The position numbers were made by a program, and so were the translations under genes. This document shows positions 48,711 through 62,176 of a stretch of DNA of 64,000 nt, piece by piece (the first letter of the stretch is position 1; each line of letters opens with the position of its first letter). The stretch is taken from assembly GCA_008638375.1 (NCBI GenBank), contig CM018031.1, forward strand, positions 2,331,001 through 2,395,000. The letters run 5' to 3'. The notes below the pieces were generated by a model. That model searched no databases and had not been told where the DNA came from. It saw only the letters and a list, made by a program, of their open reading frames with translations. The DNA is from Nyssa sinensis. Lineage: Eukaryota > Streptophyta > Magnoliopsida > Cornales > Nyssaceae.

Positions 48711-51700
48711 ATGATTGTCTTCTTCTCTACCTATCTTGTCTAGGTAAAACTGTCAAGTAGAATTACTAAATGATGTCATATGAGTCAGATGATCAACATA
48801 TGCCATTGGTACTTATCTGAGTGAAAATCTCGCGTAGTTGAATAAATGGGGCCATACGAGAACCAAGCTCACCAAGCTGAATACAACAGGTATAATTAGG
48901 AATTTTTAATAATTGGAAGTAAATCTGTTACCGCTACTACCTATGCCAATTTAGCTACTGGACAGAACTCAAAACTCTCTCCAACTCAATCCTCTCAACA
49001 CACTCCTCCCAATAAACAGGTATCAGCTTTAAGCATTATGCACTTAGAAGAATCAAGATTGTAAAATAAAGTATGATGACAATAATTAATCTGTGGTGTT
49101 TCAAAGCAATTTCAAATAAATGTATAGCCTTCATTTTTGTATACTGCCTAAGAATGCAAGTTTTGCATCACTTCAAATCTCTGAACATCAGAGACAAGGA
49201 AATGCCATTAAAGATTCCAAAGGCAGTCAGACCATCCAAACAGGCCCTACACATGTACTGATTACAAGAACAATGTGTCATTCCCTTCCAAAGCAATATA
49301 TATAATTTCAAGTCCAATATATAATTTAGAAAAAATAACTTTATCCATTACTATGCAACCATCAACCAATGTAACTTCAGTCTAGACTCAGAGTTTTCTT
49401 TTGTTGGTATTCCTCACCTAATTTTGAAAGTTCAGGAAAGAGTGACGAGGAATCCTATAGATTGAGACTCCCTCCACAGTCCCACAAAGATCTCTACATA
49501 CAGCCGCTACACAGTGGGGGTATTCCTACAGAGCTGTTTGAGGCACATCAGGTGATTACAGGATCACACTAAATATGAGGAATCATTCTTTTAGGGCATT
49601 TGCATGTGTCATGGGAATTGAATGGCCCGTTGACTTATCCAGATAATTTAAGGAATAATTCCAAGATAGTCAGCACTATAGAAAATAAAAGCATCATCAT
49701 GATTGATGGTATATGTGATTTACTATTTCATGAAAAAATCCAAGCTCAAATTGTGCAATTGTTTGCAATGACAGCATTCAATTTTTTACAATAAACCATT
49801 CAAAATAACAAATTTGAACAGACAAATGATTAAAAAAAATACAATTAAGCAATCAATTTTAGAGGACATATAAATGCATATGCATATTTGATAAAAATAG
49901 AACTACATTCTTTAGAAACTAAAGAAAAAGAAATTGAATAAAACATAGATCAGCCTATCATGTGTTGGACCAGCTAAAACTTCTAGTTTGTGTAAAATTT
50001 TGCTTCATTCTGATCTTGCTCAACCATCTGACTATCTGAGCGCGGCATACAATTAAAATCTCAATATACATACAAAAAAAAAGTCAATTTTTTTTCAAGT
50101 GTACACAAAGAATCTCAAACTTCAACTTAATACAAAGTTTCCAATCTTTATACTGACTTAGGTCCATTAATATCTTGTACTGATAAAACCCATTTGAGGC
50201 ACAAAATTACAATTCTTAAGATATAATATATAAATAGAAGCCTGAAATACTGATATATCTAAAAAGAACCTTATAAAAACAATTAACTATTAAGTCTAAC
50301 ACTACTCAAAGTCTAATTACATAATATAGCTAATTAAAGCAGCTCTAGTAGGAATTACTAATTAAGAACTCTACTAGAGAAAATAATAATTACGAATTAT
50401 TTTTCCAGCAATTTTCACATTCATACAATGGATATTTAATAATTTTTTACGACAAGTGTATATTTCCTTTTTTATGGAAGATAATTAAACAATATAGACA
50501 ACGATTCAATGAAAATCATACTGTAATGGGTACGGCTAATGAGAGAGCTTACCTGGGGCTATGTATCCATATGATCCTGCAACTGCAGACACTGATTTCG
50601 ATTGAGGCATGTCAATCACCTTTGCCAAACCAAAATCACCAACATGGGCTTCAAAGTTATCATCAAGTAGAATATTATTAGACTTTATATCACGGTGAAT
50701 GATCCTTGGTTTGCAGTCGTGATGTAAATAAGAAAGACCCTGAGCAGCCCCAAGAGCAATTGTAAAGCGTGTTGGCCATTCCAAACTACCAGATGACCCG
50801 TGAAGCAATTCACCCAAGCTACCCCTTGCCATGTACTCATAAAGAAGCAGATTGGAACCCTGGTGATAACAAAAACCATAGAGCTTCACAATGTTGCGAT
50901 GCCTAATCTTTCCCAGAGTTAAAATCTCAGCTTGAAAGCTGTTCTCAACATTGTTTCCCTCTCTGTTAGATGCTAGTTTCTTTACTGCAATTGTTTGTCC
51001 AGAATGCATAAGTGCCCTATAAACTGTCCCAACAGCTCCTCTTCCCACGACATAACTATCATGAAAATTGTTTGTCGCCTCAAGCAGATCTTCGAGAGTG
51101 AACCCCTCCTTTGGAGGAAAATAGATATCTGAAACTGGGGATGATATCTCTTTATCTTGCAAGGAAGCAGCCACCTCAACCGGACGCCTCATAAAATATA
51201 TAATAACTACAATTAGAATAAGAGAAATTCCACCTACAGCAGCTGCAACTGCTGTGATGATTTTTCCCCGAGGCGCATCCACACCTTGCGAAGAAGATGG
51301 AACTGAATTGGGAGATGAAGTTCCACTGCAATCACCAAGAGGACCGCCACAAAGCCCTTTGTTTCCGATAAAACTGCTGATGGCCATGTTCTGAAACAAA
51401 GGTATGGAAGGTATAGGCCCAGTAAGGTTATTGTATGAGAAGTTGCACCCCAGTAAACTTGACAGATTTTGAAATGTGCTTGGGATTTCACCGCTCAAAT
51501 GATTGTTATTGAGCAAAAGAAATTCAAGCATAATAAGATTCCCCAACTGAGGAGGAATACTGCCAGAGAGGTTATTGTTACTAAGATTCATGGCAATCTG
51601 CAAGCTTGTAAGAAAACCCAACTCTGATGGTATTTCACCAGAAAAAGAGTTGCCACCCATCTGCAACTCCGTCAGGTGAGAGAGATTGCCCAACGCTGCT

Positions 51701-53495
51701 GGTATATTTCCAGAAAACTTATTTTCTGAAAGCATGAGAAGCTCCAACTGTGAAAGGGTTCCCAGCTCATTTGGTATAGCATCCACAAAGCTGTTCTGGC
51801 TAAAATCAAGTCGTTGAAGCATCTTGCAATTAAGAATTTCAGGTGGAATCCTTCCAGTGAGGAAATTAGACGAAATATTGAAAGTGACCAACTGCTGACA
51901 GATTTCCAATCTCCCTTGGCAACTCTGATGAAAAGTAATTGTTAGAGAGATCAAGCCTTTGCAACTTTTGGCAATACCCTACCTCTGGTGGAATAGGACC
52001 ACTGAACTTGTTCTGACCCAGTTCAACAGCAGAAAGATTCATCAATTTGCACAACTCAGAAGGAAAGCTCCCAGTTAGACTGTTTCCATCAAGACGAAGT
52101 TGCACCAATGATTTGCAGTTTGTGATCCCAGTCGGAATATTTCCATGCAGTTTATTAGACCCCAGATTCAGCAAAATCAAATTAGAATTTCGACAAATAT
52201 GAGAAGGAATTCTTCCTGTTAGGTGGTTGTCTGAAAAATCAACCACCCAAAGTTGACTGTAAAGTCCAAGCCCTTGAGGAATGCTACCACTCAGATAATT
52301 GTCAAAAAGCTGTAACTGGAGCATTTGAGTTAGATATTGAAATCCAATGGAATAGGGCCTGTGAGGTTATTAATCGAGAGGTCAAGCTTTGATAAGTTCG
52401 TCAAGCTACTAAGCTCATTCGGTATAACACCTATAAGCTGGTTCTGGAAAAGGTAGAGTAAACTTAGGCCCTTTATTTGACTAAACTCAGTTGGAATCTC
52501 TCCCATCAAATAGTTCTCTGAGAAATCAATTTCCAGTAGCTAATGAAAGATTCCCAATTTCCCTTGGAATTGTCCCATTCAACTTATTCCTGTATAGGTA
52601 TAACTTCTTCAGAAACTGGAGTTTCCCAATCTCCACTGGAATTTCTCCTACAAGATTATTCTGGTACAAAGCAAGAGTCTCGAGATTCGTACAATTTCCA
52701 AGAATCCTTTGGGATAAAGCCAGACAACTGGTTATCCCAAAGAATTAGCTCTGTCAAGCTCCTAAGCATACCGAGCTCTTTGGGTATATCTCCTTCTAAA
52801 TCATTTTGGGCAAGACCAAGATACTCCAAGCTATCACAACCACCAATTTCTGAGGGTATGCTTCCAGAAATTGCATTCTGCCCTGCTCGAAATGTCCTCA
52901 AGCTCTTGAGATTCCCAAGAGAACGAGGCAATGGACCCGTGAGGTTGTTAGTGTATGCCACAAATTGAACCAGAGAAGAAAGCTTTCCAAGCTCCTCAGG
53001 AATAGGACCAGAGATCTCATTATTGCACAAATTCAAACTTTTTAAACAAGACAGATTACCCAATTCAGCAGGAATTTGCCCGTCAAGATTATTGTTATTC
53101 AAATTAAGACTTTCCATTTTCGAGCAATTCCCAATCTCCCTGGGAATATTTAGAGTGAACCCATTATAAGAAATATTGAGATAAGTTAGGTGGACCAAAC
53201 AACCAATACTAGGGCTTAAGGACCCCGAAAGATTCATTACACTCAAATTGAGAGACACCACAACAGGATCATAATTGGATAAGCAAGTCACACCCCTCCA
53301 TCCACATGGTGTCTGATCGCTGGAATTCCAATTACTCAGATTGTTAAATTCATCTCGAATGCTTTGCTTCAACTCCAGAAGGCATAGCCCCTCTGAATTC
53401 AACCCCTTGGAAATGCAAACCAGTTGAGCAACTACAAACAAAATCCCCGTGAACCTCACAACCCATCCTCTCCTTGATTCAAAAACCCCAGACAT
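48195..53495 (-). pseudogene. LRR-XI-type receptor kinase with four frame-breaking indels
   Basis: Exon 1 (50553-53495) and exon 2 (48195-48574) flank a 1978-bp intron that splits the kinase motif GYIAP|EY. The protein has a signal peptide, a leucine-rich-repeat N-cap (LELKQSIRDEFNNLSNW...CGWRGVTC), about 20-24 LRRs, a membrane span (IITAVAAAVGGISLILIVVIIYFM) and a kinase domain with GRGAVGTVYRA, AVKK, HRDIKSNN, DFGLAKV and DRPSMREV. It resembles Arabidopsis At5g63930/At2g33170. Single-base insertions near 52704, 52534 and 51895 and a deletion near 52340 break the LRR frame; their net +2 leaves 1107 codons. The start is the third Met, ahead of the hydrophobic run. All motifs tested are intact, so this is a very recent pseudogene or an assembly artefact. 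Confidence 0.85.
48665..48706. repeat. (GA)n microsatellite in the receptor-kinase intron
   Basis: About twenty AG units, with one ATAG interruption, lie in the 1978-bp intron. Confidence 0.9.
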
Positions 53496-53519
53496 TATAA
53501 TCACCATCCAGTAAATCAA

Positions 53520-54700
53520 AATAATAGCATAAATTGAACCAGTCTAGACAACTTAGATTACCATGTCTCAGGACCAAATTAAGGCCAGACAGCATTCAAC
53601 AAAAATTCTAAAAAGAACCCAGATACTCGATCAACTAGAAGAGGCAATATTTAACAAGAAGGGCCAATGTTTAACGAGGATTGATAATCAATTAGTTGAA
53701 GGAACACAAGAACTGAAGTGTTCAAATTTCTGACATGAACACGAATAATCAATCTTTGACAAACTAGTGCAAGTGTCCAAGGAATTTAAATATACACACA
53801 AAAGAGTGATGAATCAACCATTTCAAAGAACCCAACAATTCACAAAAACCCAATAACACTAATGGGTATCGCAGAAATGATGAATACAAAAGAATGATTG
53901 ATCAACCACTTGAAAGCAGCCCACGACACAAAATTCAAATACCCATCAAGGATCAAAGCTTTAACATACCTTTGAGTCCTTCACTCCCAAAAACGAGACA
54001 CCCAAAACAGCAAATTCTACCATTATTCAAGTGATTCCTTGAGAAGATGACCAAGCAAAAACCATGGAATTCAAGAATTAGAAGACAAAACTTAGACAAA
54101 AACCCAGTTCCAACTTTTTCCAAGAATGGTGGGATCGCTCAATCTACTTACAAGATTTGTGAAGAGAGAAAAAGAAAATCAAACCTTTTTTAAGAGACAA
54201 GCTTTTGAACCTCAAAAAGAATGAAATCAAATGCAATGAATCAGAGATTTTCTTTCTGGGTTATTTTATTTGGGAAAGTTTTCTGGGGAAGCAAAAGAAC
54301 ACAAACCCACGTCTTGAATTCTAATGATGGAGAAGGATCTTTAGGTGAATCGAAGGGACGGTTGATAGCTCTTCATTGAAGCTCCAATGGCCGACAAAGC
54401 ATGCTTTCAAATCCCTCTCTCTCTTTTCTATATTTTCTTTCTAGATGGTCTCTCTCTATATCTCAGATTCTCTCTCCAGTTCCTCTTTGTTAGTGCTAGG
54501 AAAAGTTGGAAAAGCCGTGACCTTTTAGGCAGAGAAAGTTTTGTTTTCGCGATAAAACTTGGATTTCTTCGACTGGGACAGGTATGGTTGGTAGGTAAGT
54601 ACTCGAAATGCATACTGGTGAAAGCAAAGTGACTCACGCTACGCTGTCGTTTTTGCTCTTTTCCCCTCGTGAGCTTCCTTATTCAGTTGTACCTCTTCAA
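53520..54700 (-). other. 5' flank of the receptor-kinase gene
   Basis: This is the region upstream of the kinase start codon on the minus strand. A purine-rich leader (GAGAGAG words near 54415-54480) resembles a 5' UTR, and no other gene is seen. The short frame 54387-54632 is the complement of this leader. Confidence 0.4.
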
Positions 54701-56400
54701 CTATGTTTTTTTATTAAATATTATATGCATACAATTTTTAAAATATAAATAATATAAAACCAGGATTTTCTTGACTTGCTTTTCCTGCATGATTTTCCCC
54801 AATTTTTTTATTTTATTTTCTTATTTTTCAAACTTGTTTTTGAATGAGTTTGCTAATTGAAAATTTATAAGAATTTTTTTGTGAGTCCCACATATTGTTC
54901 AAAATTTAGCAAACATTTGTGGAATAAGTTTTTACATTTTTCTTTCATATATTGGCGGGAGCTACCAGTTATGGTGTGCTTGTTTGTTGACTTAACTCCA
55001 ATGCATGTTATATACTTAATATTTAGTCAAGCGATCTTGATGTAAAAAATGGCTAAATTGAAGTATTTGAGAAGAGTTTTTGTTGCAAATGTGATTCTTT
55101 AGAGTTGCTCTATCAAATGAACCTTATTCTTGTGTTCTTTAATTATTTTTTTATTATTTTTGATGAATCGGTAAAGAAATTATCATAGAACAGTTTTCGT
55201 GTATCAGACTAAGTCTCAGTCTCTATAATAGTCTGACTCACGTTTTAACATCTAACTACAGAAAAAATTCAAATTCGAGACGTTTCTATTTTATCATGAA
55301 TATTTTCAATTATTTGTTATTACATAAACAGTAAATTAATGTAACCTAAAAAGTATTACAAAATTAATTCTTTAACAACTTGTTGCTTCTACCTCAAACG
55401 TGATTTTTTGCATTAGATTTGCTTCCCAAATGAGCCTTTAGTCTAGTATTCTTCAATTTTTTTTAATCACATGAATAATAATTTAAGATAAATCATATTG
55501 ATTTTCTTTAAAATTTTTAACAATTACAAAGATTTTTTTTTAGATTTTTGAAATTATATTGGTCTCATCTATTTTTACTGACAAATTAAACACACTTCCC
55601 TTCCTATCTAATTTTTTTTTTTCAAAATAACAAAAATATCATTTTCAGTTTTTTTATATATTTTTTCAATTTTGTTTTCTAACTTTTTTTAAAGAGTTTT
55701 TCATTTTAAATAAAATCAATTTAAAATTATATTTAATATTTGATCAAGAATTTTTTAATCAATATTTATTTGAAAAAAAAGTTACAAAATGGTCAAAATT
55801 GAAAAAATGTAAAAATATAAAACAAAATGAGCACTTTTGTTATTTAAGAAGAAAAAAAATGAATCGAAGGAAAATATGTATAATTTGTCAATAAAATTGG
55901 AGAGGATTGTGTAATTTGAAAACTTCAAAACATTTTTATAATTAGTCAGAAATCTTAAAAACATTATTATAATTTATCCATTAATTTAATATTATTTTAA
56001 AAAAGGTTAAAAATTAATTTTTCAATCACGATGATCTAAAAGTGTGTGTATATATATCCAACCGAATATGAATTCTTTTTATTTTACACTAAAAAATATC
56101 ATTTAGGGTGCATTTTTTTATTTTATTTGGGATAAAAATCTAGAATGGATGCAAATCCACAGAAATGAAGTCTTTGAGGCTTGAAACTCGAAAGATTCAA
56201 ATGTGAAAGAAGATTGGATGGGGCCAAACCTGTTGTCGCCCATTATCCATATGGCCCCACCATCTCATAGAAATGGAAGTGATGGCCCTCTTATTGTGTT
56301 CAAGCACTTCATGTCCATATCAATAATTCCCATCTCTTGGATATTATTCTTGGAACTAATTATTTGATCTTGAAAGATGAATCGGCTGCCCCTAATCACT
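54700..56400. other. AT-rich intergenic stretch, no gene seen
   Basis: Very high A/T content with many homopolymer runs. No domain, TIR pair or LTR pair was recognised. Confidence 0.45.
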
Positions 56401-56405
56401 CTATA

Positions 56406-56406
<1 letters not shown>

Positions 56407-56458
<52 letters not shown>
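56407..56458. repeat. (TA)n/(GA)n compound microsatellite
   Basis: About seven TA units run directly into about twenty GA units. Confidence 0.9.
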
Positions 56459-56461
<3 letters not shown>

Positions 56462-56910
56462 GGTGGGAGTACATGTCATGCAGTCATGGCATGACTAGAC
56501 TTTTCATTTTGTGATTGACTGTGAGCTCGGCCCACCGCGTTAGTGGTTGTACCCAATGAGGACTTTTTTGGGGGGTTTGGCACTTCCACACCAAAGTTTG
56601 TTTGTTTTTTTTTTTTGTTTCTTTCAATTATCAGTTATATTTCCCTGTCAATTTGTTTTACTTGGAATGTAAAACAAACATAAACATAAGTATTTTAATT
56701 AAAACGTGAAATAAAAAAAATAAATCAAAGTAAAAACAAGGACAATTTGGTTAACATCGAAGGTTGAGTATAAGTTCGAAATTCGAATTAAGCGAAATAA
56801 CGAATCTAAATTTTATAGTTTGTTTTGTTAGTCTCGTGCTTATAAAATTTATGATTGACAAGTGTCTGTTATATATATATATATATATATATCTGTTTGG
56901 TTGAAGGAGA

Positions 56911-56980
56911 TTAAACAATCAAAAGATCATCAAACCTACCGAAAATTAAACAATCAAAAGATCATCAAACCTACCGAAAA
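56911..56980. repeat. 35-bp perfect tandem duplication
   Basis: The unit starting TTAAACAATCAAAAGATCAT and ending CTACCGAAAA is present twice with no mismatch (56911-56945 and 56946-56980), just after a TA microsatellite (56871-56892). Confidence 0.92.
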
Positions 56981-57234
56981 TATAGGTCCAATTAGTTTTC
57001 AAGTTCATATTTAGTGAAATTATATGCCAATGAAATCTTATCACTAAAATTTGCTGTCAAAGATGTATACAAAAAGACAAAGTATAAATAACAATCTTAT
57101 CTTCCTTTAGGATTCAAAAAGGCATATAAATGTTTATATATTAAATTGATAAGAAAAAGTTACACTTGAACTTAGCCCAAACTATATATATTAATCATTA
57201 TATTATTTAAGCTAATAACAATAGTAATTTTTTT

Positions 57235-57635
57235 TCTTTTTTTGGGGGTGGTGCAGTTGCCCCCTCTCACTTTTTATTTATTTGAATTTTTTAAATTCTT
57301 TTTAAAGAAAATTTAAATATAACCATTTAATTTAAGTCCCTCCCTTAAATTTAAAATTTTTCACATTTTATATTTATCTTAATTTTAATTTGACATCTTA
57401 ATAAGATTTTTGTCGATTTTTTATAACTTCAAGTTTTTTAAGTGTTTTTTCTTTAATTAGGCTTCTTGTCTAATTTGTAATTTCTTTTGAATCAATAAAT
57501 TTAGTTATTTATCAAAAAAATTATTGATTAATATTAAATTTTTATACTTTTTAAATTTTAGAGTTTATAATCGAATGTCAAACGAAAATCTTCGCCTCCT
57601 GACCCAAAGTCGTGACTTCGTCCCTATCGTGACCT
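57235..57635 (-). mobile_element. hAT-MITE-like remnant
   Basis: The right end (TCGTGACTTCGTCCCT, inverted AGGGACGAAGTCACGA) resembles the CAGGGACGAGGCCAG end of the intact hAT MITE at 12818-13233, and the interior is similarly AT-rich with a GGGGGTGGTGCAGTTGCCCCC patch at the far end. No left inverted repeat or target duplication was found, so it is partial. Confidence 0.4.
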
Positions 57636-57639
57636 TCTA

Positions 57640-59580
57640 TTTGAAAAGAAACACATGTTGTCACTTAACCACGTGAAATTTAGGTAAATCTTATTCTCCC
57701 TCATAATTTTTTTTTTAAAAAAAAAACTATGAAATTTTAAGTAACATGATTAACACCGTTGAAAACTTGAAATGTAATTTACATATAACTACATATTTAC
57801 ATTACAACTTGTATTATTTAAAAAAAGGAAGTCTATTCGAGATGAAAAGATTTATCTTTCTCGTATACATAATTCTGATTCGAATCACTGCACATACACA
57901 TAGTTGTTAGAATTTCTTTCTCCCCATATCGCTTATATAAAAAAAAATTTGAGATATTAAAAAAGTAAGAATATATATATATACATATAAATATACAATC
58001 TCTAGCATTATATGCAAGGATCTAGATAATGCTATTACACCAGATAATGGCTATCCAATTTTTCAAGATAGGCTGCCATAGGCTTTTCCTAGTCAAAGGT
58101 TTCACCTCATGCAAATTATTACCACAATGACCGTAATATTTGGTCTAACCTAACTTTTTTTGACTCATAGTAAGGGTTTTTTTTCTTTTCTCTTCCTATT
58201 TTTCTCATTTTGCCAGACTTGTTTTGAGTCTTTGTCTCATTTAAGAGACTTGAGAATACATAATATACATTTTTTCTACATCAAAAACATGAAAAGACTA
58301 TTTTACCCTTTTATTGTTATGCTAATTAATATTTTAACAGGGCATATAATTATAGTCTTCTGAAAACAATTAAAGTAAGCACATTGGTAGGACGATAAGA
58401 GCTGGCTAAAGTTGACGCAGCTGTCAACGTACGTTTGGTCAAGCAGATTTAATCTAACCTCGGAAATTGAAATTAAAAAGCCTTAGACCACACTTCATCA
58501 TAAACCGCGTTGACCGGCTTATTTTAGTATATGGTCCAAAATTTAAGTAATATGTGAGGATTAAGGCTTGTTTGGGAAAGATTAAAATCGATTGTGTAAA
58601 ATACGGATAAAGTAGTTTTAAATTTTTTATTATTTGGTAAATATATTTTAACAGTATATTGATTTATATTTAGTCTTGAAAAATACTTAAAACTTGAACA
58701 AAGTCAGATCAGAAAAAAGTTGATTTTCTTAAAAATCAAATAATTTATTGAGAGTGATTTTGACCTGATTTAATTTGAATAATTTCTAAACAACCCTTAA
58801 ATATTGTACTTATCTCAAAATCACCCCATTTTTGAATTACTTATTTTTGTGGACAAAAAAAATATTTCTTTCTAGTCACTCTATTTCTTTTCTTTTCTCC
58901 TTATTAAGTCAATCATATAAAGAATGAGAGATTTCTGAAACTTTTTTTTTTCTTCTTTCTAACAAAATAGTTTGTTAAATTGGAGAGGGTTAAATGAGTC
59001 AATCGAATAGAGAATGAGATATTTCTAAAAACTCTTTTTTCTTCTTTCTATTTAATAAGATTGTTACAAGAACAGTAAGAAAAGGATGGGGAGAGTGTTA
59101 AAAACGTTAAGAATAAAATTCAAGAGTCTTGAATTCAAGTTCTCTTTACATTGATGGTTGACAATTAAAGTTTAAAGAGTGGAGCCTAACTATCATGGAA
59201 ATGACTTAGTCTGGTGTAAATAAGTTGGCTCAGGATAAACCCTAATCGATTCTCTAATCGATTCATAAAAAAAAACAATAAAAAAGATATTATTTCCACA
59301 ACTTAAATTTATAACCTACAAATTACAATGAAACAACTTTACTATTTGTAGTTTGTATAAAGGGCTGTGTCACTAAGAAATTCTTAAGTCGAACTAAGTC
59401 AAAGACGTATCCCGCCTTATTTAATGACAATTTTTAAAGTTAGGGGCATATAACTATAATTTACTCTTACTAGTATCAAAAGAGGAGATAAATATAAGAT
59501 AGCAAATGTTTTCTTTGCTATTCTACGTATATATTTGTTATCTCCATTTACTACTTTTGACATTTAATACTCTAATAAAA
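57640..59580. other. AT-rich intergenic stretch, no gene seen
   Basis: No family-like frame. CTCTTTTTTCTTCTTTCTA-like wording and AATAGAGAATGAGA phrases repeat at about 58918-58965 and 59000-59050, a small diverged tandem duplication. Confidence 0.4.
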
Positions 59581-59588
59581 GTAACAAA

Positions 59589-59589
<1 letters not shown>

Positions 59590-59668
<79 letters not shown>

Positions 59669-59669
59669 G
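59590..59669. repeat. (ATT)n microsatellite
   Basis: About 26 ATT/TTA units with a single break (TTATTTATTA) near the middle. It is a long trinucleotide array likely to vary in length. Confidence 0.92.
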
Positions 59670-60014
59670 TCCTTTATCTGTTATGAAAAGTTAAAAAAAT
59701 GGGTACAATTTTTAAGTAAATAAAAAATTACAGGTCTCACAACATTATTTAATAGAAAGAAAATGAATTGCTACCTTTTTTTTATATAGTAAATTTATTG
59801 TGTTTGAGAGACAAGGTAAATTTACTTTAAAAGTTTAAAACTTTGTTGTGTTCACAAATTAAGTTTACTATTTGAGTTGAAGTATTGATAGGAGATGGTA
59901 TTAGTAGTGAAATTTTTTTCATTATTTTCAATGCAGTATATTGAATCAGTAAATATTTATCACATCAGTAAAATATACGAGTTATATATTGATATAATAG
60001 ATATTTATTAACCT

Positions 60015-60070
60015 GAATACACTGTGCTCGAGACCAATAAATGAATACACTGTACCCGAGACCGATAAAT
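60015..60070. repeat. 28-bp diverged tandem duplication
   Basis: GAATACACTGTGCTCGAGACC... and GAATACACTGTACCCGAGACC... follow each other, each ending in AATAAATG or GATAAATG. Confidence 0.75.
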
Positions 60071-60074
60071 GACA

Positions 60075-61860
60075 ACTCATTAATAGGACTCCATCATATA
60101 TAAAATAAAATCACTATAAAAAAACAATGAGTGTAATTTGGGTCCAAACAAGACTTTGTTGTATAATCCACCGCCCCTTATCTAATGAATTTTGTTTTTC
60201 AGTTATTATTTAATTGCCTCCTTTGTTTTGTGGCCCAGTCCAGGTCCAATCCCACAACAACAAAACAAAACAAAAACCAAAGACAACAAACAAAATAAAA
60301 CTTTTAAGAAAATAATAAAAATATAAGTTAGATAAAATACTTTTTAAAATTAAAAAAACAAAAAGATCAGTGAAAAGCTTATATGGTGAAATTTTCTTAA
60401 AAAGAAATATTATTCAGTTAAGAAATAGCAATGGGATGGAAGATTCTCTTCTAATCTGTCCAAAGAAATAAAAAAAGAAATTGTTTCCCAATTCTATTTG
60501 GGGCCCATGATGGATTGAGGTGGGATCTGTCAGAATTTTTATTTGATTATTAAGTTTTTATTTTTATATTGTTTTATTAAATTAATTATAATAAACACAT
60601 TTCAAAGAAAATATATTATATATGTTAAAAAAAAAATTTATGCAATGTTAACAAAGAATTATGACGGTTTTTTTTTTTCAAATGCATAACTTTACCAAAT
60701 TTGTTTAAACTTTTAATTTCATATTAAAAAATATTATTATAAATATTGACTATATAATACAAGAATTTATTTATTATTTTATTTTATATAACTGCGCAGG
60801 ATATTTCGATTTTTTTTTTAAAAAAAGTAAGAATCATTCATAATATTGGAGCTCTTAATGAATTTTGTTTAATAAAATCTTATGCATTCACAGTTCCCGT
60901 CATTCACATCATTTGATCCATTTTTTAATTAATGGTTAGGTCTGAATTCTACGATGGAGCTCATAATGAATTTTGTTTTTGAGTCAATTTTCTCAATCTT
61001 TATTGAAACTTTTTGTAGAACAAAGCATTTACTCTTAGAGCAGACAATGAGACAATGCAACTCATATTTCATACTTTCAATGTCAAGTGATCAACAAACA
61101 AGGCCCAATATTCTGCATATTGGCCAAGGCAATCTACCCCTTAAAGAAGCCTAAACTTATTGCCAATTGCTTGTGGGGGTATGTCTTGATCTGTACAACC
61201 CAAACTGGAACATTTAGAATTGACATTACACAAACTCGATGAAGGACTTTCACCAAACATGTGGTATGCTTTTCCTTCTTCTTTCTTCAACTTTTACATG
61301 TGCCTGTTGAAAGAGGACCACCCAATGAATTTGCTGAATCTATAATGGATTTATGTATGTGCCAAGTAAAATGAGCACAGTACTTCTCTGCATAGTCCTA
61401 AGATTTTTCAATAAAATTTTCAACACACAGCTCTGCAAATATACTTCTTCAATTTTTAATTTAAATATTTTTTATACTTTTTAAAAGATTTTCAAATATA
61501 CTTCTTTAATTTATATTTTTGCCATTAATTTTAATTTAACCTCTTATTTTTTCTAGGGTTAACATTTTATAATATATATATCCTTATTTTTTGTTTACCT
61601 AAGAGTGAATGTCTAACTCTCTTGGGAAAAGGAAAAAAAAAATCTTATCCTTTAGATTACGCATTCAAACTGTTTTATATTTTCAAAAACAGAAAAAATA
61701 AAAACACCAACCAAAAAAGTTTGGCATGTCATTTTCAAAGATTATTTTTGGAAAACAACCCATTTTCAAGAAACTACTAAAACAATTTTTTTGTATCTTT
61801 AAAAATCCTAATACTTCAAAGAAAAATGAAATGGCCCAAAAAACAGATGCATATTCATCA
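60075..61860. other. AT-rich intergenic stretch, no gene supported
   Basis: A minus-strand frame of about 43 codons at 61151-61285 (starting after CTTTCAACAG) has a serine- and cysteine-containing composition, but no family resemblance and no supported partner exon. It is not called as a gene. Confidence 0.35.
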
Positions 61861-61877
61861 TTTTTGTTCTCAAAAAT

Positions 61878-61878
<1 letters not shown>

Positions 61879-61921
<43 letters not shown>
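61879..61921. repeat. (GA)n microsatellite
   Basis: About twenty GA units; the complementary strand gives a Ser-Leu repeat in chance frames. Confidence 0.92.
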
Positions 61922-61923
<2 letters not shown>

Positions 61924-62176
61924 CAAAAATAATGAAAATGGAAACACATCCAAACCCATATATTTCACTTTCAAATAAAAAAATTCCAAGGATAATCTCA
62001 GGCTTTTTTTCAGCAACTATTGGCAATGTGTGATGATGTAGGTCATACATAGCAAAGCACCCATGTGACAAATCTTAACTGTTCATAGATTTAACAAATG
62101 ACAATTTGTCTATAAAAAAAGATTTATAAACATATCATGATTGCAAGATCCAAAAACAAAACAGGATTCTTACCCT

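Noticed and set aside
52491..52968. Plus-strand frames opposite the LRR region
   Set aside because: These are antisense shadows of LRR repeats and carry their regular spacing.
61151..61290. Minus-strand terminal exon after CTTTCAACAG
   Set aside because: The acceptor looks good but the frame it opens ends after a few codons in the phase of the nearest donor, and no homology supports it.
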